Counted from the stretch's first letter, positions 35,601 to 44,098 are shown. The stretch is 64,000 nucleotides of DNA from Pisaster brevispinus (GCA_023634235.1 JAMKCF010000013.1:9213827-9277826), one strand, 5' to 3'. Translations and numbers: made by a program. Notes: generated by a model from the sequence alone, not told the origin.

Positions 35601-37586
35601 CTATCAATTAAATTAAACAAAAAAATCGATTCTAAGCAATTTTTTATTGAGCAATTAACATCATGGTCATAATGTAGATTATAAACCTTATATTTGATGT
35701 GCAGGGCGGGAATGAAACTAATAGACATTACATTTTGTGGCCAAGTCCTCATCACTATTAGTTAGTCAATAGAGATGGTGATCCCAACAATACAATACCC
35801 GTTTTTCAAACATGTTCAGTTTTTTTAATTGAAAGCACAAACAATCTAATTGTCCAGTCAATTTAATTAAACATACTAATAGGCAAAAACAATTAAAACC
35901 ATTTTGAGATGGTTGTTGTTGAAGCTGTTGCTATTTTCAAGGGTTTGTGACCCACAACTGAATAAAGAAGCTCTTTTATTAGAAGAATAAGAAAAAAGAA
36001 ATCATCTGGAAACTTACGTCTTACGAGGAGTTTCATAAGTGCATGGTTCTGTAGATGATGTCTGCCATCTATGTAGCATTCATAGATACCAGCATGATTG
36101 AGCTGGACATTGTGGATACTGATGCTTGATTGGCCATTCCATGCAGTGACGTTGGCACCATTGTGTCTCCATCGAAGCTCAGTTGACGTACCATTATATA
36201 ACTGTGTCATTGTCAATGTTACATCCTCTCCAGCACTCGTAGTCAAGGTGGCTGAAGCTGGAGATACGTCACCTACAATCAATAATAAGCTCAGTTCACC
36301 AACTGTTACGTAATGGTACATCTTCATTCTTGTATATGTCATATTTAATCAATTACAATCCAACATTTTGTCTTGACCGTATAACAGTGAGAACTTTTAA
36401 TGGCCTTGATTACATTTTTAAGACTTATAATTGGCCCCATGTTGAGTTATGTAAAATGTAAACTACTGGACCAACAGAACCAGTATTGAGTATATAAACA
36501 ATGAAAGTAGGAAATCAGTTTCTTAGAATAGTTAACTGTCCTAAACTGCGTTTCTCAAACAATTAATAAACTATTATAACGTATTTTAACTCATTGAAAG
36601 CCTAGTATTTCCGAGCTCAATATTTACTTCTACAGGTAAACGTCTTTGCGTTCAGGAAGAACGTCTTTGAGTAAGTAAGAACCAACGATTTTTTATTTTA
36701 TTTTCCCTCTTACCGTTTTCTCGCAAAATAATTGTCGTTATTCTTGAAGGGTTGTACGAACTGAAGATACAGTTGTAAGCGCCGAATGTGTCTAGGTCAC
36801 GTCTGGATATTTGATAAATTCTAGCAGGGAGAACGGGGTGCTCGTACTCATGCCCCCCTGCTGGTAGATTAATCCCACCGCCAGTATCTAGGACACGCTC
36901 GAAGGAGACTGCCGCACCAGTGTCATTGCCGCTCTTATAGCCACCAAAGACAAATCCATCATACTCGATTGCATAAAATTTTAAATTTAAGCAGGTAAAA
37001 TCAGGAACTGCTCCTGCAAATAATTAACAATGGAAACAAAAAATGAAATATAAAAGGGGAATATTACCTCAAAGACGTTTGAAGCAAAAAGCAAAGAAAT
37101 TTTGTTCGTAGAATGGAAGACACAGTGAGCCACAACCCACCGGCTGCATGTTGAAGCGCTCACGCAAGCATCATGTCACATTTATTTAGTGCAAAATAAC
37201 GTTCTCATGTAATGGGACTTGATGAACTAATCAACTTAGTGATCGTTCCTTTTTTACGTTAAAAACACTATAGACAAAACCTTTCATTTTAAGCAGATGT
37301 TCAAAGTACAGTCTATTTAGGGGAAAACTTTGCATCCCCTTCGAAGAGAAAATGTGCTTCATGCTTACGCCCCCTGAAACTCGTGGCAGTATATGATGGT
37401 ATGTCACCAACAATTTGTTTAAAGCATAACTTTCACACTGAGTATAAACATCACAATACATACACAAAATAATATCCTTAATCAAATTGTGATAAACAGT
37501 TTCTTACCTTGCGAATGTCGTTGAAGGGTAAGAACGACTAGGCCAATTACTGCACACCTATACGCAACTTGCACACTTTCTCCCAT
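17574..37586 (-). CDS. Gene B: complete Tie/TEK-like receptor tyrosine kinase, 1,231 residues
   Basis: Twenty-seven exons on the minus strand join in frame over 3,696 coding bases. Exons 5' to 3': 37508-37586, 36714-37013, 36018-36272, 35440-35571, 34940-35086, 33040-33174, 32543-32680, 31567-31620, 29050-29367, 28453-28568, 27320-27527, 26629-26728, 26337-26386, 25928-26175, 25755-25794, 25184-25286, 24973-25019, 23177-23358, 22279-22543, 21778-21888, 21128-21291, 20713-20826, 20038-20108, 19324-19364, 18530-18626, 17895-18000, 17574-17648. Domains: signal (1-26), Ig (27-126), Ig (127-211), four EGF-like modules plus linker (212-413), three FN3 (414-773), membrane helix (784-805), juxtamembrane, kinase (about 938-1205), tail. 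Vertebrate Tie receptors have Ig-Ig-EGF-Ig-FN3; the third Ig is absent here. [19 protein letters not shown] and the TY-rich tail match Tie/TEK. It likely signals at the cell surface for a secreted ligand. Confidence 0.88.
17895..18000 (-). CDS. Gene B exon 26: end of kinase domain
   Basis: Reads [20 protein letters not shown] then [12 protein letters not shown], with the invariant C-W-x-x-x-P-x-x-R-P motif. Acceptor tatag, donor gtaagt, phase 0. Confidence 0.95.
18530..18626 (-). CDS. Gene B exon 25: kinase C-lobe
   Basis: Reads [20 protein letters not shown] then [12 protein letters not shown], matching subdomain X of RTKs. Donor gtgaga, phase 2. Confidence 0.9.
19324..19364 (-). CDS. Gene B exon 24: 41-bp alpha-F micro-exon
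   Basis: Between acceptor tttcag and donor gtatgt it reads [13 protein letters not shown], the kinase subdomain IX. The phases (2 in, 1 out) fit exons 23 and 25. Identical in gene C (49689-49729). Confidence 0.9.
19765..20000 (-). mobile_element. LINE C-terminal remnant in gene B intron 23, copy 1
   Basis: On the minus strand it reads [15 protein letters not shown], a stop, then [20 protein letters not shown], the end block of many LINE polymerases (S-F-x-x-x-G-A-x-x-W-x-x-x-P-x-x-I-R). It lies between exons 23 and 24. Copy 2 is at about 50134-50369. Confidence 0.6.
20038..20108 (-). CDS. Gene B exon 23: P+1 loop
   Basis: A 71-bp exon reading [13 protein letters not shown] then [11 protein letters not shown], the tyrosine-kinase substrate-binding loop and start of alpha-F. 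Acceptor tttcag, donor GT|gtaagc, phase 2. The RTK pattern M-A/S-x-E-S is here LSLES. Confidence 0.9.
20713..20826 (-). CDS. Gene B exon 22: catalytic loop and DFG
   Basis: [15 protein letters not shown] gives the tyrosine-kinase catalytic loop (Asp about 1069) and [18 protein letters not shown] the metal-binding DFG and activation-loop tyrosine. Acceptor ttgtag, donor gtaaag. It is too short for an ATG-based frame, but the motif is unmistakable. Confidence 0.95.
21128..21291 (-). CDS. Gene B exon 21: kinase hinge and alpha-E
   Basis: Begins [20 protein letters not shown] (hinge) and continues through a short acidic insert DDGDGQ to [16 protein letters not shown]. It joins in phase 0 to the catalytic loop. 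Confidence 0.9.
21778..21888 (-). CDS. Gene B exon 20: kinase alpha-C helix
   Basis: Reads [20 protein letters not shown] and VQILGVC; the alpha-C glutamate is at about 986. 111 bp, phase 1 on both sides. Confidence 0.9.
22279..22543 (-). CDS. Gene B exon 19: tyrosine motifs and kinase P-loop
   Basis: Three tyrosines in a repeated frame, YETV (896), YELV (907) and YEDV (918), precede the kinase. The P-loop is [10 protein letters not shown] (945-952) and the VAIK motif is AAIKKLK with the lysine at about 969. The same AAIK is known in vertebrate Tie2. Gene C differs only by Ser-to-Asn (WNVLW) and Lys-to-Gln (ISQAA). Confidence 0.9.
22921..23144. mobile_element. MITE with TACACTGCA ends in gene B intron 18
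   Basis: Begins tacactgcacaaactggggt and ends ctcagtttttgcagtgta; the arms continue with gacaccataggtgttgtcac and its complement. It ends 32 bp from the donor of exon 18. The gene C copy is at about 53296-53519, and a related, truncated element is at 3145-3340. Confidence 0.7.
23177..23358 (-). CDS. Gene B exon 18: serine/threonine-rich juxtamembrane segment
   Basis: A 182-bp exon, phase 0 at the end, donor gttagt. It encodes a low-complexity S/T-rich segment with [15 protein letters not shown] and a basic [14 protein letters not shown]. No domain is recognised. The protein is unchanged in gene C, though the donor there is gttatt. Confidence 0.7.
23416..23557. mobile_element. MITE with GGGCTCAATTTCATA ends, copy 1
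   Basis: Starts gggctcaatttcatag and ends cttatgaaactggaccccc, imperfect inverted repeats; copy 2 (about 53791-53934) has the better end gggcccaatttcatag. Confidence 0.55.
23751..24061. mobile_element. Inverted-repeat element with ACACCCGGTT ends, copy 1
   Basis: Begins acacccggttcagacaggcg and ends ttttaaccgggtgt. The body is rich in gcgcc and cgact words and codes for nothing visible. Copy 2 is at about 54126-54437. Confidence 0.55.
24243..24626. mobile_element. Foldback element with GTGTACGTACAC palindrome array, copy 1
   Basis: Terminal inverted repeats CGGAAGCGTATTG and CCGCCACATGAA bracket about 290 bp made of repeated units of the palindrome cttatcgtgtacgtacacga. It lies in the intron between exons 17 and 18 of gene B. 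The matching element in gene C is at about 54620-54981 and is some 20 bp shorter by loss of one unit. Confidence 0.75.
24973..25019 (-). CDS. Gene B exon 17: basic juxtamembrane micro-exon
   Basis: The 47-bp exon starts after acceptor cttttag and reads [15 protein letters not shown], strongly basic as expected on the cytoplasmic side. The alternative acceptor 6 bp downstream would create a stop, so this start was chosen. Confidence 0.7.
25184..25286 (-). CDS. Gene B exon 16: transmembrane helix
   Basis: [10 protein letters not shown] precedes a hydrophobic run [20 protein letters not shown] and then WIKIR, a single-pass helix with basic stop-transfer. Phase 1 in, 2 out. Gene C has one Thr-to-Ile change inside the helix. 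Confidence 0.85.
25755..25794 (-). CDS. Gene B exon 15: 40-bp extracellular stem exon
   Basis: Reads [13 protein letters not shown]. Acceptor ctacag, donor gtaaaa. It closes the third FN3 domain just before the membrane. Conserved in gene C at 56109-56148. Confidence 0.75.
25928..26175 (-). CDS. Gene B exon 14: FN3 domain 3, second part
   Basis: Contains [20 protein letters not shown], then YGGYHNKPL and [11 protein letters not shown]. This Y-x-A-A-E ... VGDG-x-x-Y-G-G-Y layout is known from membrane-proximal FN3 domains of several receptors. Donor gtaagt, phase 0. Confidence 0.85.
26337..26386 (-). CDS. Gene B exon 13: 50-bp micro-exon of FN3 domain 3
   Basis: Between acceptor ctgttag and donor gtaagg, 50 bp read [16 protein letters not shown]. 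Its phases (2 in, 1 out) are the only ones joining exons 12 and 14 in frame, and the hydrophobic strand fits the C strand of the fold. Unchanged in gene C. Confidence 0.7.
26629..26728 (-). CDS. Gene B exon 12: FN3 domain 3, first part
   Basis: Reads [20 protein letters not shown] then [13 protein letters not shown]. Donor gtgagt, phase 2. In gene C one serine is leucine (EITLSTV). Confidence 0.75.
27040..27255. repeat. Degenerate CATCTTGGGATGTCGACATC-type repeat in gene B intron 11
   Basis: Repeated words such as catcttgggatgtagacatc, gacgtcgacatcc and gatgtcgccatcttc suggest an old tandem repeat built on a palindrome. The copy in gene C is at about 58755-58970. Confidence 0.5.
27320..27527 (-). 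CDS. Gene B exon 11: FN3 domain 2, second half
   Basis: Contains [20 protein letters not shown], the L-x-P-x-T-x-Y and N-x-x-G-x-G hallmarks of FN3. Acceptor tcacag, donor gtattg. Confidence 0.85.
28453..28568 (-). CDS. Gene B exon 10: FN3 domain 2, first half
   Basis: Starts [13 protein letters not shown] and includes [15 protein letters not shown], with the FN3 core tryptophan. Phase 0 at the end, donor gtacgt. Confidence 0.85.
29050..29367 (-). CDS. Gene B exon 9: FN3 domain 1, core tryptophan replaced by cysteine
   Basis: One exon holds a whole FN3 domain: [16 protein letters not shown] is the F-G strand signature. The B-strand tryptophan is cysteine here (TIACKAP, codon 29306-29308), whereas gene C has TIAWKAP. 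The nearby ALQYQL is ELQYQL in gene C. These changes suggest weaker constraint on this copy. Confidence 0.85.
29487..29568 (+). repeat. tRNA-derived SINE-like segment in gene B intron 8
   Basis: gtgtccaagtgggcaagcgc resembles the A box of a long-arm (Ser/Leu-type) tRNA and gggttcgagtcccgg a B box. Copy 2 is at about 61198-61278. Changes between copies affect the variable arm, so it is not likely to be a working tRNA gene. Confidence 0.5.
30383..30708 (-). mobile_element. Copy-1-only insertion (or copy-2 deletion) in gene B intron 8
   Basis: Gene B carries extra bases here between gtatatgtt and caaaaggggtc, which are adjacent in gene C (near 62115-62130). Read on the minus strand the extra segment ends aataaaactacaaaact, like the 3' end of a transcript-derived insert. 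No clear target duplication is seen, so a deletion in copy 2 cannot be excluded. Confidence 0.5.
31567..31620 (-). CDS. Gene B exon 8: 54-bp cysteine-bearing linker
   Basis: An exon of only 18 residues, [17 protein letters not shown], with three cysteines. It looks like the first part of an EGF module and links the EGF region to FN3-1. Identical in gene C, which supports it as coding. Donor gtaaga. Confidence 0.7.
31621..32542. other. Gene B intron 7
   Basis: Contains tttatatagcgccaaaatca and cttaggcgctgaggc near 32145-32190, a motif that looks like an interspersed repeat end and is repeated at 63540-63590 in gene C. Nothing else recognised. Confidence 0.45.
32543..32680 (-). CDS. Gene B exon 7: EGF-like module 4
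   Basis: Reads [17 protein letters not shown] and ends GGFRGETCQ. Acceptor atgcag, donor gtaagt. The copy in gene C starts at 63940 and runs off the window. Confidence 0.8.
33040..33174 (-). CDS. Gene B exon 6: EGF-like module 3
   Basis: Reads [18 protein letters not shown] and ends [10 protein letters not shown]. Acceptor ttttag, donor gttagt. It is the counterpart of the shorter exon 6 of gene A. Confidence 0.8.
33175..34939. other. Gene B intron 5
   Basis: About 1.8 kb. GC-richer segments near 33720-33900 (ttgcgcgcgatg, gccgcgcggccatcgcacg, with ATTGG boxes) stand out from the AT-rich surroundings and could be an old element or internal promoter; there is no further support. Confidence 0.4.
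34940..35086 (-). CDS. Gene B exon 5: EGF-like module 2
   Basis: Contains [10 protein letters not shown] and [14 protein letters not shown], an EGF ending. Acceptor ccacag, donor gtatga, phase 1. Confidence 0.8.
35440..35571 (-). CDS. Gene B exon 4: EGF-like module 1
   Basis: Contains [20 protein letters not shown] and then SGVLC, a full EGF/laminin-type cysteine pattern. Acceptor tctcag, donor gtaagt, phase 1. Confidence 0.85.
36018..36272 (-). CDS. Gene B exon 3: Ig-like domain 2, first cysteine missing
   Basis: [13 protein letters not shown] replaces the usual V-T-L-x-C; the core tryptophan (LRWRHNG) and the second cysteine ([10 protein letters not shown]) are present. The Ig disulphide is therefore incomplete. 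Sites NGTS and NVTA may be glycosylated. Donor gtaagt, phase 1. Confidence 0.8.
36714..37013 (-). CDS. Gene B exon 2: Ig-like domain 1
   Basis: A 300-bp exon, phase 1 on both sides. [11 protein letters not shown] supplies the first cysteine and [10 protein letters not shown] the second, the standard D-x-x-x-F/G-x-Y-x-C motif of an Ig fold. One N-D-T glycosylation site is seen. Confidence 0.75.
37508..37586 (-). CDS. Gene B exon 1: start codon and signal peptide
   Basis: ATG at 37584-37586. The peptide [15 protein letters not shown] then [11 protein letters not shown] has a hydrophobic core suited to secretion. Donor gtaaga, phase 1, the same phase as exon 1 of gene A. Confidence 0.7.
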
Positions 37587-38434
37587 CTTTATTGTTCTAC
37601 TATACTAGAGTAACATCAATACATAAGTTTTTACGTTAGGGAGCAAAGTCACAATTCCTCTCTGAAAAAAAACCCACCAATCGAGATGTGATTAAAGAGA
37701 AGTCATGTCAAATTCTGTCGAAACTGAAACCAACGAACGGTGTTCGATTTCCCTTGACAATGACGAAGACAAATGTAGAGGAAATTAATTTAAATAATTA
37801 TGTTCATAAAATGTCATGAAACCAAGCTATCGTCAAAAGCAACACAATATCACGTAGAAATAGAAAGTAGTCAAAGAAATGAGGAAGAACACTGTTGTTT
37901 TTATGTGGGTGGAAAAGGGAAAGGTCATAAATGGAAACGAAACCATAGCACCCGATCCACATGCAAATTCCGGTCCGGAATGGGATTCAGATTCACTGTG
38001 CTAACATAAGCAACACGAATTCACGAAAAACACATAATATCCGAAGAAGAACATGCTTTCAAATTATTGAAGTGATGAGGGAGTGTTGAACCGATCGAAG
38101 CCTAAGAGCCTTGTTGGCTAAGTGAATCCGAATCCTACCCAAGACCGGAACTGGTTTAGGTGTTGATGGTTTTTCGCATTTTTTGAAGAATTTCCTTGAT
38201 ACTGAAACATTACCTTGATCCCATTGCTCACATCCCGGTTCATGTGTACGTTGCAATTGAAAAGGTTAAACCAAAAATCCGGGGCTATTAACCAAACACA
38301 ATGTCGCCCAAAGTTCGAGAAAAAACAAAGGTTCAGTGGGACACAAATTTCAGACAAGTTATGTGAAGTTGCCCAATATTTGTTCAGAGAATGTATTTTG
38401 TACATTTTTTGGCATAGTTCGTATTTCTTCTTTT

Positions 38435-38466
38435 TAGCTGTTCCGACCTAGCTGTCGGAACAGCTA
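38435..38466. repeat. Perfect 13-bp palindrome hairpin
   Basis: TAGCTGTTCCGAC, a 6-base loop ctagct, then GTCGGAACAGCTA. T-rich DNA follows on the right. It could be a repeat end or a terminator-like structure; it is not tied to a gene. Confidence 0.6.
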
Positions 38467-40230
38467 TTGTTTTCGTCGAGATTTTTTATTATTTTTCTTA
38501 TACATTTGTTTCCGCCTAAATCCCATAGCATTTACACAGGTTTTTTTCTTTAAGCCTAATATCCTACAGCGTAAATACAAAAGAGTTAGATCATATATCA
38601 AATTGAAGCTTAGAACATAAACTTAACTCTAAATGTAATAAAATGTTAAAATTCTTAATTAATTAGTAACTTAACAGCGAGGTGAATATTTAATTAGCCA
38701 ACCTTGTTAGCACCATATCTCAAAAAGGGTACCCTCGATCGTCAAACTGTTTTCAGTTTTGGACTTCTGGGGTACTGTAGATGTGCTTTCCGGCCTAAAA
38801 TGTTGAACGACGTCACAATGACGTCATTTATTGAGCGTTTTCGCCCGTGTACAAAACACATGGAGATAGTGAAAACAAATCTGACTTCTAGAAAAATAAT
38901 TTTTCAATTAAGCTCATATTTAACATCCTAGGTTACACAAACTCTCTTAAAACAAGTAAGATTTTATTGACCTTCAGTTTAAAAGCATTAAAACTTATCA
39001 AAACATTGTCAGTAAAAAAAACCCAAAATTATCAGGCAAATTTAACGCCACGGGTACTTTGCCTATAATCTGTGAGTTTATAAATAAAAAAAGGAGTCAA
39101 GCTCTAAAAAAAATTTAACAATTGAGAGCGCTATACGAGTTTAACGGCGCTCTTGCTTGCTCTTTTGAAACTTGATCGAGTCCTACCCATTTGTGACCCG
39201 GGTTTTAGCGTTGTTTGTATGTAGACTGTATTATAAAGAGTCATTCCTGCGCCGACTAACACAAGTCTACTTTCATTCACAAGAATCGAGAAGAATTTGT
39301 CTTGCTCTCAGCGCAGAGCGTCGTGTGTCCGCTCAGATCTTATCGTTACTCAGGTATCAGCAGAGTGAACGTAGAAAAAAAGAACGCCGTGTGTGGAACG
39401 ATGTTGCCCGCGTGGCAGAGTTGTCCGCGCTTGGGTCCCGTTCACCGGAAAACGATCTTTTAGGTTTTTTATGCAAACGCATTACTTGAAGCTCAATCGT
39501 GAAGGAAACAAGGCTACGTTTTTAAGGTTCTTGTGCGAATGCATTACTTCGGGAAATCACTCTATGTAGCAAACAACAAACCTATTGGGGGTTGCAATGA
39601 GGCTCGAATTGTAGCTGAATGGGGAAAATTGTAGACAAGAAAAAATACATTTTTCATGGCTGTGCATGAAGAGCCAAAATTAACAATAAAGTCATATCCA
39701 ATATTAACTATTTTAGCCCAACAAAAACATTCAGTATTAAAAAGACACAACAAATGTTAGTACAATAGCATAGACCAAAATTTAAATCGTCTACCAACAA
39801 TTATTATGTGCTACTAAAGCCCTGTTGTGGCATGCACTGAGATGTTATCAGTGGAAAGCAGGCGTAGTAACAGATTTATAATTTGTTTTGAATTAATATT
39901 TCGTTTCGAATTCATAATTCGTTTCGAATTCATAATTCCTTGATAAGAGTGGTAGTTCGTGTGATGTACTAACTTATTAAGTTAAACCGCATTTAATTTT
40001 TTATCGTAACAACAATTACATACACGATATTAAACATATTTGTTTTTACAATTACAATTTTAATACAACAGCATAGACCAATCTTTACTTACTGACTTGT
40101 GAGACCACTGATTTGTCGCTTTACTTACTAAATTGTGAGACCTGTGGTGTGATTGCTTTACGTACTAAATTGTGGGACCTATTCCATTATATACAGTCTT
40201 GTGTGGTTTGCGTACTAACTTGTGTGACCT

Positions 40231-40487
40231 GGACCCAATGTCATGACTCTGCTTACCGTAAGCAAAGAATCGATGCTTACGGAAACGGAAGCAGAGAATT
40301 CCGTGCTTACGTCAAGCGTATTTCCGGAGTTAGCAGAGAATTTCGGCTTTTTCTCGTATGTACTTCACGTAACTAGGCATTCTTCGCTTACACAGCTAGC
40401 GCAGAAATTCAACGCTTGCAAAATAAGCGGAGAATGATGACCGTAAGCATAGATTTCGGCAGTAACCAGAGCCATGTAATTGGGCTC
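40231..40487. mobile_element. MITE with GGACCCAATGTCATG ends in the B-C spacer
   Basis: Starts ggacccaatgtcatgactct and ends agagccatgtaattgggctc, inverted repeats; the body repeats tgcttacgg- and gcagagaat-type words. A second, partial copy is at 40539-40683. Confidence 0.6.
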
Positions 40488-40538
40488 ATTCGTTTAAATG
40501 AGGGGTAGTTCACTTTATCCACTAAGTTGTGAGACCCA

Positions 40539-40683
40539 GGCCCAAATACATGGCTCTGCTTACCAAAAGCAAAGAATCAACGCTTACGGCAGCAGAGACT
40601 TCCGTGCTTACGTTAAGCGTATTTCAGGGGTTAGCAGAGAATTTTGGCTCATGGGCGTGTTTTGTACTTCATGTAACTGGGCA
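40539..40683. mobile_element. Partial copy of the neighbouring MITE
   Basis: Starts ggcccaaatacatggctctg and repeats about 130 bp of 40231-40487, including ttccgtgcttacg and gttagcagagaattt. Confidence 0.5.
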
Positions 40684-41083
40684 ATTATTATAGTCAATAT
40701 TTCGCGGCACTTTTTGATTGAATTGTTTTACGCTTATCCGAACCGTAAAAACGTAAACATTTAACTGGTTGATCGGTTGGTTAACCATGTAACCGTCACA
40801 GGCTTAGTATGCATACTAACTTGTGAGACATGTTCCTCGATAACAAAATTTCGAGTAAAAAAAGCGTTAACACAACTGCGTTTGTGATCAAAAACATTGC
40901 CTCTTCAGTGCAACATTTGCTCTGCACAATCACCCAATCACTGCAAAATAAATGAGCATGTGCAATCGAATTGTTGTGTCACGCCCTCTAGCGTTCAATG
41001 TTTCTTGCATTTATTACCTTCAGCACAGTTTTCATATAACAAAGACTACGAGCCTGATTGGAAACGATAATTATGTGCATTTC

Positions 41084-41527
41084 AAGTTCGTTTCAGTTAT
41101 AGACTCATTGAGCATTGAAGATTGAACTTGGGTTACCGTGACCCCATGTTAACCTTTACTTCTGGGTCAACCAGAAGTGGGACCATTATCTCAGGAACTA
41201 CACAACCCATGTTCCATTTCTTTTCAGTTATTAGATCCTTTGAAAATTGAAGATTGAACTTGGGTTACCGTGACCCCATGTTAACCTTTACTTCCGGGTC
41301 AACCAGAAGTGGGACCATATCTCAAGAACTACACAACCCATGTTCCATTTCTTTTTAGTTATTAGATCCTTTGAACATTGAAGATTGAATTTGGGTTACC
41401 GTGACGCAATGTTGACCTTTACTTCTGGGTCAACCGGAAGTGGGAGCATATCTCAAGAACTACACAACCGATTTACATTTTTTTTCAGTTTTAGACCCCT
41501 TGTGCATTGAAGATTGAACTTGAGTTT
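41084..41527. repeat. 131-bp tandem repeat, about three copies
   Basis: Units beginning attgaacttgggttaccgtg at 41121, 41253, 41384 and a partial one at 41513. Each contains tctgggtcaaccagaagtgg and aactacacaacccatg. Divergence grows towards the right. Confidence 0.85.
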
Positions 41528-43055
41528 AATCAAAGCACAACTTAAAGGAACAGCTTTGTGTTTGTTCACAAACACCTAATGTCTAGTTTGGTAGTGTTAT
41601 ACATGAATTTCAGTCACCACAAAAGACGCCATTTTGTTTTTGTTCGGTGTTTCCCCTTTTGCGAACTTGGATATAGACCTCTATTGAGACATAAGCCAGA
41701 TCTTAAAGGTTTAACTTGATCTCAAAACAGAAGTTCATTAATGGTTATAAGGTGACTTCAAGTAATTGATAGAGACCATTGTGCTCGACTTTCTCACCTT
41801 TGTCACAAATATTATACCTCAATACAGATTTCATTCAGATAAAGCAGGCAAATGCCAGCTTGACAAGCTGTTGACCACCTGATAAAGGAAAACCAAATCA
41901 TTGGACGAAAGGGTGTTCAAATACAATGGGGCAGTCGCATACACTTGAACCAAAATTTATACTGGTCTTTAAATGGGAGTGGATAACATGTGGCTCAGGA
42001 TGGATGGGAGACGAAAACCATAAACAAGTAGGTGCGACAAAACTCATACAATATTGCATGTCACTTGGAACTTTATGTAGGCTTTGTGTGGTTTATATAT
42101 CACATACATCTACATTTACTGGCAAAAACAAATAACAGTCTTTTAAAAACAAAAACAATGATAAGTTTTGGTTGAGTATACCAAGATCCTGTTGGTTGGT
42201 ATACAATTAAATCATATGTGCTGTTTCTGTCGAATGCCGGGGCTTAGTGTTATTTAAATCGCCATTTTGAAGTGCGCTCTCTATAGCCCTATTTGCATTG
42301 CGAGACTGAAGATCTGAGTAAAGTATCCAGAGCTCAAAACATAAACAAACTGAAGCGACAGTTTTCGCTTTCTGGTGATTCAAGACTCTTCTTATCCACT
42401 AACAATGATGCCTTTTGGCTTGCAAAATTATCGTTTACTCCTTTATACTACAAACTTCACGCTTTACCTTATGAAAAATGAGTGAAGATACAGAGGTTTA
42501 AAACTGTATCGTCTCGATAACCTGGACTGCCAGTTGTCAAAAGGGGGCGCTATACACAAAAAGGGGCGATTAAAAAAAGGCATTAACATGTACATGTACA
42601 TGTATAGTAACAATTATATGTAGATATCAAGTGTGTGATAGAAGTTTGGTTTTATTTTGTTAATTTTGTCACAGAAATTTGTAATGATTTATTATTATTA
42701 ATATTTATAATGTTTAATTTTTATTAATGTTTAATCGTTCCAGCTAATCCTGCTAAAAAGAAAAAGAAAATAAAATGCTAAAATTTCATCAAAGAGTATC
42801 TTAGCCCCCCCCCCCCCGCCACGGGAGGCATTATAATAATTGAACGCTACCGTTATTTTGATGTATTTTCATGTTTTTATATTTTCTTAAAGAAAGATAG
42901 GAAATTTGAAGAGGACTTTATCAATTAAGACACAGCAAGCCAACTAAAAAATAAATTTACATGGAAAACAAGTTTGCAGGCATTTCATATTTATTTATCA
43001 CGTTTAATTAAAATTTCGAAACCCAGTCTCACAACTTCATCATTGTAGCTGCCCA

Positions 43056-43196
43056 GGGGTGGATTTCACAAAGAGTTAAGACTAGTCTTATCTCTAGTTA
43101 GGACGAGTTACTCGTCCTAACTTAGGACTAGCCTTAAGTTTTTAATAACTCCTAGGACTAGTCCTAAGTTAGGACTATCTTTGTGAAATCGACCCC
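43056..43196. mobile_element. Small inverted-repeat element (MITE) present only in copy 2
   Basis: Ends are GGGGTGGATTTCACAAAG and CTTTGTGAAATCGACCCC, with an inner palindromic body of repeated aggactagtcct-type units. Copy 1 reads gcccagggtagg without it (about 13460). The ends are shared with the element at 7410-7557. Confidence 0.75.
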
Positions 43197-43973
43197 AGGG
43201 TAAGCAATTTTCATTTCAGACTACACAATTACACAATTAAATTTAATACAAAAGCAAAAGCAGAGCTAGCCAGCGAAAATGGACATCAGGCAGGTATTTT
43301 TGTAAAGGTATAGTACCCCAGCTACGACCGAAACTGTAGCTGTGGGTACTGCATGCACTTTAGACAATTGTTAGAAAAATATAGGTGATGGCAAGCATGG
43401 TGAAATATCGGCACAAGGTAGGTAAAAAACAAAGCAGTACTTACGCAGCACAGCACATGATAAAGTGGTGGATGATGTAATTGGAAATAAGGCAAAATAC
43501 TCCTCAAACGAAATAATATCGACTCTGAAAAAGGGCCACCTGGCCTTTGGCTTACTTAAGCCATTTTACTAACAAAATGGTCCATCAACCACCGCTCCCA
43601 ATCGTAGAGTCCACACCGGACCATGCTGCCTGTAGTGCCAACAACCTGAACGGAAATTTCCACTGGATCACATGCTCACTTATAATTTAATGACTTAAAT
43701 AAGACTTTTCAGTGGCTAGTTTGGCCAGCTAGGCAGCTGGGTTAATCACAAAGGCCCCATTTAACATAGCCAACTACATCAACAACAGTAAAACTGGATT
43801 GCTGTGGTATTGCATAATACTAACACTACAGTGTCAACTCAACATGAGCAAAGGTGACCAACAGAGGGCTTTGCCAATATTTCAAAACTTGAAATGGCAA
43901 GTTCACATAAAACTTTTCGAATTAATTTGTTATTTTGTTACAATACATGTTCATTTTAATTTATTTTTTCCCC

Positions 43974-44098
43974 TTACACCGATGTGTATTAAGCACTGTA
44001 TGCTCAGTGCTTTTCCGAGCTCTGTGAAAAAATATCCACAGGCAATCACTCAGGAAAGCACTTAGCATACAGTGCTTAATACCCATCGGTGTAAGGGA
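43974..44098. repeat. Near-perfect hairpin with CCCTTACACCGATG arms, copy 2
   Basis: The two arms of about 49 bases, cccttacaccgatgtgtatt...ccgag and its complement, pair with about five mismatches around a loop of some 25 bases. The copy 1 version (14220-14345) has more mismatches. Confidence 0.65.

Larger units (their letters stand above)
13345..42935. repeat. Direct segmental duplication, copy 1 (gene B unit)
   Basis: From about 13345 the sequence matches the DNA from 42936 on, through the intergenic region, all gene B introns and exons. Offsets between matching points are about 29.7-31.7 kb and change only at identifiable insertions. The match is followed to about 32640 in this copy because its partner leaves the window; the unit length of about 29.6 kb is inferred from the two start points. 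Confidence 0.85.
37587..42935. other. Spacer between gene B and the second duplication copy
   Basis: Holds the palindrome 38435-38466, the MITE pair 40231-40683 and the tandem repeat 41084-41527. An open plus-strand frame at 39172-39489 (rich in Arg, e.g. SERRKKERRVWNDVARVAEL) lies in GC-richer DNA, but I do not recognise it and see no supporting signals. Confidence 0.5.

Noticed and set aside
39172..39489. Plus-strand arginine-rich 105-residue frame as a first exon
   Set aside because: No recognisable domain, no clear donor with a follow-up exon, and no second copy to test conservation. Mentioned in the spacer entry only.
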